Shown: positions 24,303-35,682 of the stretch, one piece after another
Position numbering within the stretch: position 1 is the stretch's first letter
How the letters are laid out: every line of letters begins with the position of its first letter
Assembly: GCA_013368315.1 (NCBI GenBank)
Contig: JAACJM010000335.1
Location: forward strand, 1-64,000
DNA from: Tetrapyrgos nigripes
Taxonomy: Eukaryota > Basidiomycota > Agaricomycetes > Agaricales > Campanellaceae
Reading direction: 5' to 3'
Length of the DNA stretch: 64,000 nt
Translations under genes and position numbers: made by a program
Notes under the pieces: model-generated
Seen by the model: only the letters and a program-made list of their open reading frames with translations
Database searches by the model: none
What the model was told of the DNA's origin: nothing

Positions 24303-25080
24303 TACTAAACACATCTCCAAGTTGGCCTCACTCAGAAAGCTTCAATGGGTAAAACTCAGGACGCTTGTTGACGTGGGCAACCTATCCTTCCTCGCTTCTT
24401 GCAACAAACCCAAAATACTCTCCCTAGACCTGTCACCAGAACTACCTGTTACAATCCTCATTGCAACCTGTTTCCTTCTTCCAGGTGTCGACACTGCCAT
24501 AGAAGATCCACCACCAAACCCAACCACGTCCCCAGCACTCTCAAATGGCCAACAAGCAAACTTGGCCAAAATCTCATCTGCTCTCTGGAATGCCAACTCC
24601 CACTCTTCGTAACCCGTCTTCACAACTTGAAATGTGTTATCGAGGATGCTAGCTGTGTATGCAGCGCAGACGAGGCAGCAGAATTGGAGAACATGACAGC
24701 TGATGCCTTCCTAGTCTAGAGCGGCACTAGGGACAGTTGTGGTCAAGGCAGTGAGGAGAGTGGTGATGCGGGTGATGAGGTTGGATTTGGTGGCATAGAT
24801 GGCAACAGGGAGTGACCATGTCAAAGAGGAGGAAGTTGTGTTTCTCAGTTCAGAGGACGCCTTTTTCAATGAAGCCTTTGGCAAGGTGCTCTCAGACTTG
24901 TAACTTGTTTTAGCTGGAAGCCGATTTTAAGGATGTTCCATGTTTCACCTGGGATGAGGTGGAGAAAGGTATGTAGAGTATAGTACTTCATCTATAGTAC
25001 TTCAGTGTCTGTACATGCACATACTGTACCTATCAAACCTGTAATGTACTAGTATTGGTTATCTAGGCTTTGCCATTAAT
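24303..25080. other. Unassigned; open frames without recognisable domain
   Basis: A plus-strand frame at 24247-24612 runs through the hairpin module and ends SSALWNANSHSS; an overlapping frame reaches 24719 and is Cys-rich at its start. Neither has a family motif. 24720-25080 shows nothing. Confidence 0.3.
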
Positions 25081-25410
25081 ACTGTAATGCCTTTAGCTCA
25101 CTGTTTTAGATTGATACCATTTGCCTGGCAAGGAATCATATATGGCCTTGATGAGGTACAGAATGACCAAGATGCCTTGCCAAGGCACCAAAGTCTGGAG
25201 GTACCTTTAATGTGCTGGCAAGCACAATTGACCTTGGAAAGCATGCAAATCCTTGATCACCTTGTCAAAGTCAGCAATCCTTTACAAACCAAAAAGGATT
25301 GTGAACCTTGACAATTCCTTAAAACATTTTTGAACCTTTAAAGGTTCTTAAAGGATTGTCTTATTTTCCAAGGATTAGGGAACCTTTTTAAGGTCCCAAA
25401 AGGCTCTTTG
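25081..25410. repeat. Second AAGGATT/AACCTTT-rich tract
   Basis: Words such as AATCCTTTACAAACC, AAAAAGGATTGTGAACCTTG, GAACCTTTAAAGGTTC (a perfect 16-bp palindrome) and TTAAAGGATTG are spaced closely, as at 17150-17345 and 57190-57400. The upstream half carries GGCAAGGAATCATATATGG and CCTTGATGAGG. The borders are not resolved. Confidence 0.4.
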
Positions 25411-26784
25411 TATATTTATAGTAGCTAGTTATTATTTATTCATGAGTAAATGATTATTGACAGGGTCAAGGCTCAAAAGGCCTTTAAGGGAGACTGGGCT
25501 TTTGCTGATGCGTATCTTGGAGAATACTACACCATATCTTTCATCCAGTGACTGGTTCACATATGCCATCATAACCAAATCCACTTCACAGCTATCTATC
25601 TATCTATCTATCACAATGCTTTTGGCTTTCCAGGTCCTAAAGCTGGTACTAACTTTTACATTCCTCTCACAGACCGTGTGCACAATGGCAAGACTGTCGA
25701 GGAGAAGTAAAAGCTCTTTGCACACTGGATGGCATCTTATTACGATCATAAGTTGACAATGGGTATGCCAGCGGAGGTCTTATTAGGAAAATCAGTCTGA
25801 GACCTGGAGTCATTTTGGATTCAGATTCAGATGCATTGAATGTGGTATCTGTCAGGAGGTCAGGTGCTTCCGCGGGTAGCACATAATCGATCATGTAGCT
25901 TTGAGAAAGGGCAATGTTTCGAAATGAGGCATGATACGAATGGCTATGTGCAATATGTACATCTTTGAAAAGGATATGAGTAGAGTAAACTTGAGTCACT
26001 CAGAAATTGAAAGGATTGAAAGACGTTGTGGCTGCAGGGATGTTAGCTGTGCCCAGCAGCTGATCTATGCTCACCATGAAAGAGTCCCAGTCCTGGGTAG
26101 TACTGTGGGACAATTGAGATTAGAGAAAGGACTAGATAAAGGGAGAATCTCGTTAATCACCTCCAACGGTGTTATCTGTTACATCCCTTCGGTTTCAAAA
26201 GACAAAAATTTCAAGAACTACTCACTAGTTTTCATGTTTACCATTGTACTTTCATCAAATAAGGAGAAATATTCTTGAAGGTTGGGTGATATTAATGAGC
26301 TGGTATTCATGTTTGCGGAAGGGCTATCGAAGCTTGCGAATGAGGATTCATTGACAGAGTACTCATGAATGTGATGTCTTCTGAGTTTCTTGAGTAGGAA
26401 GGAAGGAGTGAATTGGTTGTCATGTAACTGTAGCGGTAATAGGCTGTTTCTCTAGTAAGTGCCCTTAGCACACAGAACACAACCAGAAAAACCTATACAA
26501 TTTGTTTTGCGAGTGTATCTAGTAAGTAGAATACTCTTCAATTTAGTCCACAGTTTGGAGATCTTTTGGGGGATTCTTGTAAAGGTTTGCACAGATGCAC
26601 ACACAAACGCCATTGTCACAAAACACACAAATGCATGAAGGCACACACACAATATCAATTCAACCAGTTCAATTCTATTTGAAGGCACCAATGCCTTAGA
26701 CACAGTTTCCAAGTCTCGAGGACACAAGTTATGAACACAAAACAACCAACAAATATATTCAACACTGATTTAACCAACACTGTA
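25411..26784. other. Unassigned; short tetranucleotide run and protein-like fragments
   Basis: 25592-25610 is a CTAT tetranucleotide microsatellite. The plus strand at 25633-25795 reads GPKAGTNFYIPLTDRVHNGK, then EEK, a stop, and KLFAHWMASYYDHKL, then GMPAEVLLGKS, which is protein-like but unassigned. 25931-26278 is open on the plus strand without a motif. 26452-26745 is open on the minus strand without a motif. Confidence 0.35.
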
Positions 26785-28019
26785 TGTTTAGACTCCACGC
26801 GAGTATGATAAGTTTGTTTAGAAGCTCTTGTCCGTGTTTCACAGTCTCTACCACTAGATAGGGAGAATCCTGATACTCTACAGTCCGTTGCTTCGGTAGC
26901 TACTAGTAATACCTGGTCCTTTTATACTACTCATAGCTACAACTATACAGTTTTACATTTCTTTCACTGTCCACTAAAATATATCCAAGAAAACAGAAAA
27001 TCTACTCTAACCGCTAGTCCGTGAGCGTAGTAACTACTGTATCTAGTAGGTACCTTCTAATTAGGGTATACAGGAAACTTGAATATTATCTAATTTTCGT
27101 AGTAGGGATTTCTCTGTCCCCTGCTCCAGTCTCTTTACTAGTAGGGTACTCTCTGGTACTGGCGGCCGTAGCCTACTTATGACTACACTTCGGAATACCA
27201 CTAATCCTGTGGGTTTAGGGTATCCTTGTATCTAGTCTTTGCCTCTCGTTCTTATAATATTAAACGTATACTTATCCCTTTACACCGCTAGTCAAACTTG
27301 TACACCACTAATCTGAGTCCAGCTCTTCAATAGTAATGCTCAAGCCTTATGAACTAGTGTAGTATAGCAAAGGATAGTACCACCTGTATCTTTAAGACGC
27401 CAATCTGTAGCGATCTCCAGTAAGTACTGCTTTCGGTAATACTTATGCCCAAATCAGTAATCTCTCTACTTTGGACCTTATTATGTTAGTGAACTTCACA
27501 ACACTTTAGACACTTAGTATTGTTGTCGCTAGTTCATCCCCTTTGTACCATCTGAAAGCTATGGATTCTAGCTTTCTATTGATATAACTATTGTGCCAGT
27601 TTTCCATTCTAATCATCTGTAGATGTGCACTGCAAGTTTGTATATATCCAGGTTAGAATCCCGTATATCCGAATTCTCCGATGGTGACGTGTCCTTTGGG
27701 ATCTAGCGGTCTAAGCCTTCAATCTGGGTTTGTAATGCCAACGTGTACCCATGAATAGGGGCGTTTCTCCTCCTTCTCTATCCCTTGAGTCGTACTAGCG
27801 GTATTAGGCCGTTATAGCAGGTTTGTTAAGTCTTTATAGACTTTGTAGTTAGGTGGGTCTGCTACTATAGCTGTATCCCCTAGTATGTATCTGTCTTATT
27901 CTTACCCGTAAGTATTGCCCATTAACATCCCTTAGGTTATACACCTAATTCCTAGTACTTTGACTAGCAGTTCGGGACTCACTCTAGTCCTTATTATCTA
28001 TTTAAGAGTAACTTAGACA
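26785..28019 (+). repeat. Solo LTR, about 1.2 kb
   Basis: The segment starts TGTTTAGACTCC and ends TAACTTAGACA, a short inverted-repeat TG...CA pair. The 4-bp word TGTA lies immediately outside both ends (26781-26784 and 28020-28023), a plausible target duplication. Its distal 320 bp are homologous to 1-345. There is no coding potential and no primer-binding site or polypurine tract beside it. I read it as an LTR left by recombination between two LTRs. Orientation is arbitrary. Confidence 0.6.
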
Positions 28020-30560
28020 TGTATTAGTGCTAGTTTTGGGTTATTTACTGCGAATTTGTATGGCGTATCAGCAGACACAGATGATAACTGCTGTATTGAT
28101 TCCAAACTCCAGCCTTCAATATTGGGGTTCACCAATGGTTCAGTACTGATTTCACTAGTGCTTGATAGTGGGAGGGAAGGCTGGCTCAATGTGGCAGCTT
28201 GTAGTTGGGCAGTGGGAGGCTGTCGAGCTGGATGATCAAACTCTGGCATCGATCCTAATGTGTTCATTGTCTGAGATGAAAATGGGCTATAAAACATCAT
28301 GACATTTAGAATATTGCTAAGATGGACAGTCAAAAAGGTGTATCATATGAACCGCCATTTAGGGAAAAATTCAATGTCTGACGTTTACATTTGATGTCCA
28401 ACGTTTACACTAGACTTGAATCTTTGAAATCTATGTTCTATCTGTAAGCAAACTTATCAATCTCACTGTGCTAGTGATAGCCACTCTGAGATCTGAGGGT
28501 GAACAGATAAAGAAAGCCACATTCAGCCAAAACCACGAACATTTGATATATCAGATTTCTGAAAGATAGAAAGAAGCAAAGAAATAGTACTACGTTGAAT
28601 GGATATAATAGTAGTGGATTCTAGGAGTTGTTCAAAAAGCACTAGTATTATGGTAGTGTAAGATAATGAAAGACCATGTAAATGAGGTTCAGAATGAGGG
28701 CAAAGGATCAAGACAAGCTACATTAAATGGATATAATTATAATAGTAGTGGATTCTATGAGCTGGGCAAAAAGCAATAGTACTATAGAGGTGTAAGACAG
28801 TGAAAGACCATGTAAAAGAAGTTCAGAATGAGGGCAAAGGATTGGTAAGGAGGTATAAAGAATGGAAATAGTCACTATCATTAAATGAGAGACTAAAATA
28901 TGATCAAAGACGTGTAGAGTTTAAGACTGTATGATGATACCAATAGTAACCAAGAGGATGATTCAAAAAGCTCACTGCTAATGCTTATGGATCAAGCTCA
29001 GACCAGAGCCAATTGTTCACCGGGGACCAGATGTGTTGAGAATGCTGCTTCATCTGAGGGTCATGCTGATAAACATTTGCAGCATCCACCTGGCTTGCTG
29101 AATTGACCTTGTGAGGCAGATCATGGACTGTGCTGTTAAGAACAACCTTGGTCTTGTCATTGTTGTCATCATCAGAGACTTCGATGATGTCTGTAAATAT
29201 AGAGTCAGGGATCAGTAAGAGCACGAGGTAATATAGCTTTGAGATGCACCAACACTGGATTGATGTGATGTAGAGTTCAAGCCAGGTTCTCCATCGCTGA
29301 CTGCAGCGCTACCAGGATATCCTTGTCAGTATTAGTAAAATGGACTTACCACATGTCAAATGATGGTGCTTTATTGGCTGCTCCAAGGACTCTTCTTCAG
29401 CACTCTCACCCTCCTCATCAACGTCAACATGATGATAGCCACGCTTCTTGATCAGGACTAGGGCTCGGATGTTGGGATTGTCAGAATCTGATTGGTTGGC
29501 ACTAGCTTCTTCATCATCAGTGGAGTTGTCCTCACCAGAATCGGATGACTGATCCAAATCCATAGTCCCGCTTCTGAGCTTCCATGAGTCCAAGATCTTC
29601 TCAGGGATCAATGATCTCATTGCTGGACAAGGAAGAATGGTTAGTAAATGTCAATAGCACATAACAAAGCATTTGACTCACCTATAGCAAGAATACTGTC
29701 AACATATGCTTCATGCACAGTCCAGCTACGCTTATGAAGATCCTTGCCATTCAGATCACCATCACCAGTCATCATGACAAATTCTCCCTTGTCGGGTGTG
29801 CAGACAAAGAAAGACAGGGTCTCCCCAGTGGTCTCAAGGTAGGCAAATACATCAGGAAAGTGTTCCTTGTATGTGGTGAGAAGCTTGGCTTGCTGCATAT
29901 CCTTGTGGTAGGTGAAGCCATCAAGGCTTGTCTTGGCAAGACCGCGTCATGTTAAGGTGGCCAGGGAAACCTTGGAGGGGATTTTTCGCCAGCTATCACC
30001 TGACACCATCATTGACAGCTGAATTAGTGGGTGCCACTCTCGATGTGTCTTCGATGCCTGTGAAAAGGAGACATAAATGAGGAAAGAAGACTGAAAAAAT
30101 CCACAGCCTGAGACATACCTTCACAAGGCCGACAGGTATGACCATAAGTAATCTGATCCTATACTGATTGTAATGGGGTGCTTGAGCCTTGAAAAGAAAC
30201 AAGAGGTGTTAGGTATAAAATATTTCTATGTAGTACTAAACTCACAGATTTCTCTGAGGTCTTCCAGTACTTTGAGCCTCTGCTCTTGCCCTTGAGTCCT
30301 TTACTTGTCTCCTCAAAAGCGGTGGCCATCATATTGCCACTGTCAGTGGTCGAAGCATCCAGTGTTGAACCAACTAAAAGATCAACCATCTCACAATGGG
30401 AACGGCCATTGAGTTGGCGAAAAGCATTCATGCTGGGTCCAAGTCAGCAACAGCTTGGGACGATGGTCTACTGTGCTGGATGCACATGGGAGAAGGGACC
30501 TCTTCATCAGAGGAGTCCACAGATACATGAGTGCCTCAGTGGCGTGAAGAACTTGGGGCA
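28013..30560 (-). pseudogene. Unrecognised multi-exon gene, probably broken
   Basis: Minus-strand exons with matching frames and good splice borders can be chained. 30431-30250 ends KYWKTSEKS at a GTGAGT donor. The next exon (about 30189-30122) reads AQAPHYNQYRIRLLMVIPVG. The next, to about 29684, includes WHPLIQLSMMVSGDSWRKIP, AKTSLDGFTYHKDMQQAKLL, ETTGETLSFFVCTPDKGEFV and HKRSWTVHEAYVDSILAI. After a further intron, 29620-29353 reads RSLIPEKILDSWKLRSGTMD, then an acidic Ser/Asp/Glu tail. More acidic or Gln/Pro-rich frames follow at 29224-28985 and 28333-28013. One stop (after SLATLT, about 29948) breaks the third exon. Architecture: a folded region of about 150 aa, then a long disordered acidic C-terminus. 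I do not know the family. N-terminal exons above 30431 are uncertain. Confidence 0.5.
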
Positions 30561-31089
30561 GTAGAGTGTTGTGCTTGTGATTTGCGATGGCTTGTCTTTT
30601 GAGGTTTAGTCGTTTTCTTTTTTTGTTTGAACATGGAAGGAGAGTGATGGTGGTTGAGAAAAGTGGTGAGGCTGTGTTGAACCACAAGTCAGGTTGTTCA
30701 AGCTCTGTCCATTGCTTGACTCTTCACACTCTGAGCTTCTTTCAATAAAATGTGTGATATCTTTTGAGCAATAGAAAGATCTAATTATAGCGAGCTCTTG
30801 GTCAAGAATATTCCAGCAAGTATGACAGAAAACACAGGTGCCTACACAGTACCAGAAGAGTTATGCACTGTCATAGGGCCCCTAGGAAGCAAGGAAAGCA
30901 CCCGATTGGATGCAGCTTCCTTTATCTCCGTATCCAAACCAAACTTTCCAGAGTTGACAATTCATATGATTACTGCATCCCTGCACCCTTTTGTCACTCC
31001 AGGAAGCGTTATGTCCATGAGCATTTGGAGACCCTTTTCGAAGGTGGGATCATTGGGAAATGATCGAAGAAAAGCTGGTGAGAATTTCA
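30561..31089. other. No supported gene
   Basis: A plus-strand frame at 30798-31124 (about 108 aa) has no motif and overlaps the 3' end of the minus-strand gene that follows. Otherwise nothing is seen. Confidence 0.35.
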
Positions 31090-31990
31090 TCAGCCAACCT
31101 TCATGCCAAGCCTTGTTACATTGAGAATCACAGGACAGCTAACATTGCTGTGAAGCAGTGATGGAGGTGTTGAAGCCATCAAATCACATTCCTGAATGAT
31201 GCGCAGATGAGCCTCAATGACGATAGTGAAGATGATCAGAATTTGATATGTGCTTTCCTTCTCTTCTAGCATGTAGAAATTCATCAGGATTGCAATAACA
31301 CTGGGTGCAAACACTTGTAATTCCTTGGATATACAGAGGAATTACATAAGACTTACACTGGTACACTCAATATGTAAGTCCACTTGACTTACTGAAGTAT
31401 TACCAGAGACCAAGAAAAATAGAACAATTATATATGACTATTGTAAGGCATGAAGTCTCACAGTGGTCCTTGGTAATACTTCAGTAAGTCAAGTGGACTT
31501 ACATATTGAGTGTACTAGTGTAAGTCTTGTGTAATTCCTCTGTATATCCAAGGAATTACGAGTGTTTGCACCCAGTGTAAGCTGGGGAATGAAACATTGG
31601 ATCCAACAGGGAGCACCCTCTTGACAAGCCAGCAGGACTTTCTCCCATTTATTGAGGAGGCTATATTCGGAAAGCTGTTCAACTGCATGCTCCATTCCGC
31701 CCAATGACATGAACTGGTTGGAAATTTGGAGGAGCACAACATAGTATGGAATATGATCTTCTGATCTTTTCTCTGGTTTCTTCTAGCCTCTGGGACAAAT
31801 CAGCATTCATGAGGTCACAATAAAAAGGAAGTGATACTGACACTTTCTTGATGTAATCCAAGAATGGATAAAACTGCTCCTTCGTGACAGTTGGTCCCAT
31901 ATAAATAGGATTGTCAAAAGTGCCTTTAGCAGCTGATGGAAGCGACAAAAGATCTTGAAATCCCTCCAAAACATCCATGATACAACTGAG
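31090..31990 (-). pseudogene. Unrecognised gene interrupted by a CACTA MITE
   Basis: The minus strand opens at 31978 (MDVLEGFQDLLSLPSAAKG, then YMGPTVTKEQFYPFLDYIKK, ending LEETREKI). It shifts frame near 31765 and continues as YYVVLLQISNQFMSLGGMEH down to CWIQCFIPQL at 31581. The 279-bp MITE then intervenes. Directly on its far side the same frame resumes as AILMNFYMLEEKESTYQILI, runs through NVTRLGMKVG, and stops at about 31090. Removing the MITE and one copy of TAA restores an uninterrupted join at this point, so the MITE entered a coding exon. The frameshift near 31765 means that the gene carries a second lesion, unless a short intron lies there. The protein looks soluble and helical; no family is recognised. 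Confidence 0.55.
31299..31577. mobile_element. CACTA-type MITE (279 bp)
   Basis: It begins CACTGGGTGCAAACACTTGT and ends with the complement, flanked by the 3-bp duplication TAA. The inverted similarity extends inward (GTAATTCCTTGGATATACAG, AAGTCCACTTGACTTACTGA), using the same words as the arms of the 3-kb element at 19671. It is therefore a deletion derivative of that family. It lies inside a coding exon of the gene on the minus strand. Confidence 0.9.
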
Positions 31991-31999
31991 ATTCAGATT

Positions 32000-32229
32000 G
32001 ACAACCTCATCCTCAACCTATGCATGTACAAGAAATGCTCAATCAAGACATTCAGATTGAATTGAAATGCTTACTTGAATACATATGTTCTGATCTTGGT
32101 CACAGTATTTGCAATTGACTCTGAGTCCTTGAGACGTTACAAGTGGAGGGTGATCAGATGCAAGTAGACTACCAGGGAGTGGCCATGATGTTGTCTTGAC
32201 AAGAGACTAGCGGTCAATGGTGAAAATTT
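32000..32229. other. Intergenic between opposed genes
   Basis: There is no open frame of note. The segment separates the minus-strand gene ending (5' side) near 31990 from the plus-strand integrase-core gene, so it could have held both promoters. No TATA-like element is convincing. Confidence 0.4.
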
Positions 32230-33430
32230 GACTCACTTTATGCACTCATGGCAAACTCATGGCTAACACATGTTCCTCTTATGTCACTACCACCACTGCT
32301 CAAGTCAAGATGCCAACGTCGTCCAGGCTGACCAGACTCTACATGATATTTACCAATCAGCGATTGGTGTGCTTTCACTTCCAAGCATTGATCCATGGTG
32401 TACTGAGTATCATCTGTGGACCATTGCCCGTGATGCTGTACCTTTACTCATCGCACTTGAAGATTCATCATCAGGGGATGTACCACTGCAGAAATGGATA
32501 TATGAATGTGCAGAGGAAGTTGGAGCAGCATGTATCAGGCTAGCAGAGAGTGGCACACAACAGTGTGTTTACTTATTGTTGAGAGCTTAAAGTACACTAA
32601 ATTAGTTCTTTTTTCCATTACTTTAGCGATGAAGAAAATCCAAATATACAGTTCATTGACCCTGTCACAATTGTTTGTACTGGAAAACCAGACTGTCCTC
32701 AAAAGGTCATTGATCCGTCCTATTTGCATAAAGCCATGAACCCCAAACATCGTATCCGCATCAAGGAGCTTGCAGAAGGTTTGAGAGTCTCTGAAAAGAC
32801 ACTTACCTCTTGTCTCAAACAACATAAAATTGACTACAAGCCTTCCACAATCTCTAATTGGCAACTGGACGATGTCATCAAAACCTTCCAACAGAAAAAG
32901 CGATGATCTGGAGAGCAATATCTCACTGGATACTTGAGGCGAAGTGGTCTAAAGGTTCAGAGGTGAAGGATACGTGAGTCTGTGCAGCGTGTCGATCAAT
33001 TGGGTCGTGCTCTCTGTTTACAGCAAAAGCAGAAGATCAAACATGTTCCATACATGGTTTCTCAGCCAAATGCTCTTGGCACGTTGACGGTCATCACAAG
33101 CTTATTCTCTGGGGGATTGTGATCCATGGATGCATTGATGGATTCTCCAGAAAGGTGAGCACGAAACTCTGTGAGTTACAGGTGACTTGGATCCTTAATT
33201 CTTTTCAATTTCAAGGTCACTGGGCTTCGAGCAAGTACAAATAACAGAGCGTCGACTGCGCTCAGTATGTTTTCCCGGGCCATCAAAAGGTACGGATGGC
33301 CATCGCGTGTGAGAGGGGATCAAGGAGGTGAGAATCGAGATATATCAGTGGTGATGATTCTTTGTCATGGTCCTAAGAGGGGAAGTTTTATATGGGGATC
33401 ATCAACTCACAACACTCGTATTGAAAAAAT
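32230..33430 (+). pseudogene. Fungal integrase-core (DDE) protein, degraded
   Basis: Plus-strand pieces chain into one protein. Positions 32270-32570 give an N-terminal helical region (LHDIYQSAIGVLSLPSIDP, then WTIARDAVPLLIALED). After an intron ending CTTTAG at 32626 come DEENPNIQFIDPVTIVCTGK and RIRIKELAEGLRVSEKTLTS, a helix-turn-helix-like segment ending QQKKR at 32903. Positions 33020-33155 give the start of the catalytic core: YMVSQPNALGT, then the first-Asp block, frameshifted, and IVIHGCIDGFSRKV. After an intron (33156-33216) come TGLRASTNNRASTALSMF, YGWPSRVRGDQGGENRD (second Asp) and GSFIWGSSTHNTRIEK (the Glu position), ending about 33425. Agaricomycetes carry many copies of such integrase-core genes. 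Stops near 32905 and frameshifts near 33090 inactivate it, and the C-terminal part is missing. Confidence 0.75.
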
Positions 33431-33574
33431 ACTTTTTAATAAAATTTCCCTTTAATCTTCCATGTGGTGTCGCAGCTTTCGCTGTGACCGTCAACATGTT
33501 ACATCACAAATCCAGATTCCATGATGCTCAGAGGGGCGTTCTTGATCCTAACTTTGGCTCTGCTTCCGCTCGGA
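33431..33574. other. Junction between integrase pseudogene and minisatellite
   Basis: The integrase frame stops at an AT-rich junction (ATACTTTTTAATAAAATTTC). About 140 bp later the minisatellite starts. No CACTG end is found here, so the left limit of the CACTA-like segment downstream is missing. Confidence 0.4.
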
Positions 33575-34495
33575 TCCGGTGGACAGAGCAGACAGAGCAT
33601 ACAAGGCAAACAGAGCAGATAGAGCAGATGGCAGACAAGATGGAGTAGACAGGGCAGACGGGGCAGACAAGGCAGACGGGGCAGACAAGGCAGACAGAAC
33701 AGACAAGGCAGATGGGGAAGATGAAGCAGATGAGGCAGATGAGGCAGACAGGGCAGATGGAGCAGACAGAGTAGACGGGGCAGACGAGGCAGACAGAGCA
33801 GATGAGGCAGACAAGGCAGATGGAGCAGACGAGGCAGGAAGCAGATGAGGCAGACAGAGTAGACAGGACAGATAGGGCAGACAAGACAGACAAGGCAGAT
33901 GGGTCAGACGGGGCAGACGGGGCAGACAGGGCAGATGGGGCAGACGAAGCAGATGAGGCAGATGGGACAGACCAGGCAGACAAGGCAGACAGGGCAGACA
34001 GGCAGACAGAGCAGACAGGGCAGATGAGGCAGACAAGCCAGACGGGGCAGACGAGGCAGACGGGGAAGATGAAGCAGATGAAGCAGACAAGGCAGACAAG
34101 GCAGACAAGGCAGACAGAGCAGACAAGGCGGACAGAGCAGACAAGGCAGACAAGGCAGACAGAGCAGATGAGGCAGACAAGGCAGATGAGGCAGACAAGG
34201 GGCAGACGAGGCAGACGAGGCAGATGGGTCAGACAGGCCAGACAAGCCAGACAAGCCAGACGGGGCAGACAAGCCAGACAGAGCAGACAGAGCAGACAAG
34301 CCAGACAGAGCAGACAAGCCAGACAGAGCAGACAAGCCAGACGGAGCAGACAAGCCAGACAGAGCAGACAACCCAGACAGGCCAGACAAGCCAGACAAGC
34401 CAGATGGGGCAGACAGGCCAGACAGGCCAGAGAGCAGATGGGCAGATGTAACAGACAGAGCAGACGAAGCAGATGACGAGGCAGACACAGTAGTG
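33575..34495. repeat. GCAGACA-type 12-bp minisatellite, about 0.9 kb
   Basis: The tract is built of 9-12-bp units such as GCAGACAGAGCA, GCAGACAAGGCA and GCAGATGAGGCA. A later sub-block (34215-34420) uses GCCAGACAAGCCAGACAGAG. Because the unit is a multiple of three, frames stay open on both strands (33802-34476 plus; 34198-33548 minus) and encode only Arg-Gln-Thr, Ala-Asp or Ser-Ala-Leu repeats. I treat these as repeat artefacts. The tract directly adjoins a CACTA-type arm at 34500-35682, the same order as in the element at 19671. Confidence 0.9.
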
Positions 34496-34499
34496 TGCC

Positions 34500-35682
34500 C
34501 TTTTCCTGTCCAGCCTGAGGTGTCTATTTATATTTAGTAAAATTTAATTAACCTGGTTGAATGAATTCATTAAACTCCTGCATCTCATACATTACATCCT
34601 GTAATTTTTCAGTAAGCCCTTCTGTCTTACTTAATTGACATGCACTGCAAATCCATCCAACAAGTCTCTTGTAACTCCACTGGTTATACATGATGACTTA
34701 CAAAATAGTTACTTTTCAGTAAAGTCATTGTAATGTCTTGTGACTTACAAGTGTCTTACTGTGACCAGTCTGTCACACTGTATATTCTCCATTTAGCATG
34801 CAGGTTTTTTCCAGAGACTTACCAGCATCTTTTAATTCCCTTGTAAAATCACAAGTCTTTCTAGGGTATTACTGTGACACAGCTGTCTCTCCCTAAATTC
34901 AGTCTAAATATGAGCAGTCTTACCCCAGACTTTCAAGTTCTACCTTCTGGTAAGTCCTCTGTAAATTTTACTTGGTTTACAAATTGTCTTACTGTGACAT
35001 TATCTCACACTGAAATATCCTGGTATTTCAGTTCTGTTTTACAAGAAGACATACTGTCACAAAAAAGTCACTTTGTAATTCCACTGTATGCTCTTCAATG
35101 CTATACTGTGACAAAACCTCACACTGAAAGTCCATGGTATGTCCTTGCAGCTCACAAAGGTCTTTCAGAATAGTCCTCATTTTTTGTGTAAGTCAAGCCA
35201 ACTTACATATTGATTGGTTCCCCAACCAGTAAGGCTGAGGATTTACCAGTGTTTGTAGCAAATGTTTCTTGTAGTTCCTTCATAATACAGCTGGTCTTAC
35301 AAGTGTATTACTGTGACTTGATTGTCACTTTGTAAATTTCCTGCAGATTTTGCTTCCTTGTAAGTCCTTTGTAAATCTCTCTTGCCTTACTGTTTGTCAT
35401 ACTGTGATTATCTGTCACACTGAAATACTCCAGTATTTCCTAGGTGTCTTACTGCATGACATATTGTGACAAAAAGTCACTCTGAAATTCCTGTGTAATT
35501 CCACAGTATATCAACCAAGTCACACTGAAAGTCCATGGTATTTCTTCGTGACTTACAATGGTCATACAAGGTTGTTCTAATTTTTTCTGTCTCTTGTAAT
35601 ACTAATGTATGACAAGGAGTCTTACATATTGATTGGTAAAACCTCAGTAAAGCAGAGGATTTACAAGTGTTTGCACCCAGTG
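34500..35682. mobile_element. CACTA-type element arm, left end missing
   Basis: The segment ends with ACAAGTGTTTGCACCCAGTG at 35682, the same terminus as the elements at 19671-22694 and 31299-31577. Inside it is packed with the same words (TCTTGTAAT, CTTACTGTGAC, GTCACACTGAAA, GGTCATACA). No matching CACTGGG left end exists upstream within a few kb. The arm is preceded by the GCAGACA minisatellite, so it is either a truncated copy of a palindromic element or one whose left arm was lost. The three bases after the end are AAT. Confidence 0.75.

Noticed and set aside
33528..34488. Long open frames across the GCAGACA array
   Set aside because: Same cause: repeat units are multiples of three and frames are open on both strands. 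There is no non-repetitive protein sequence.
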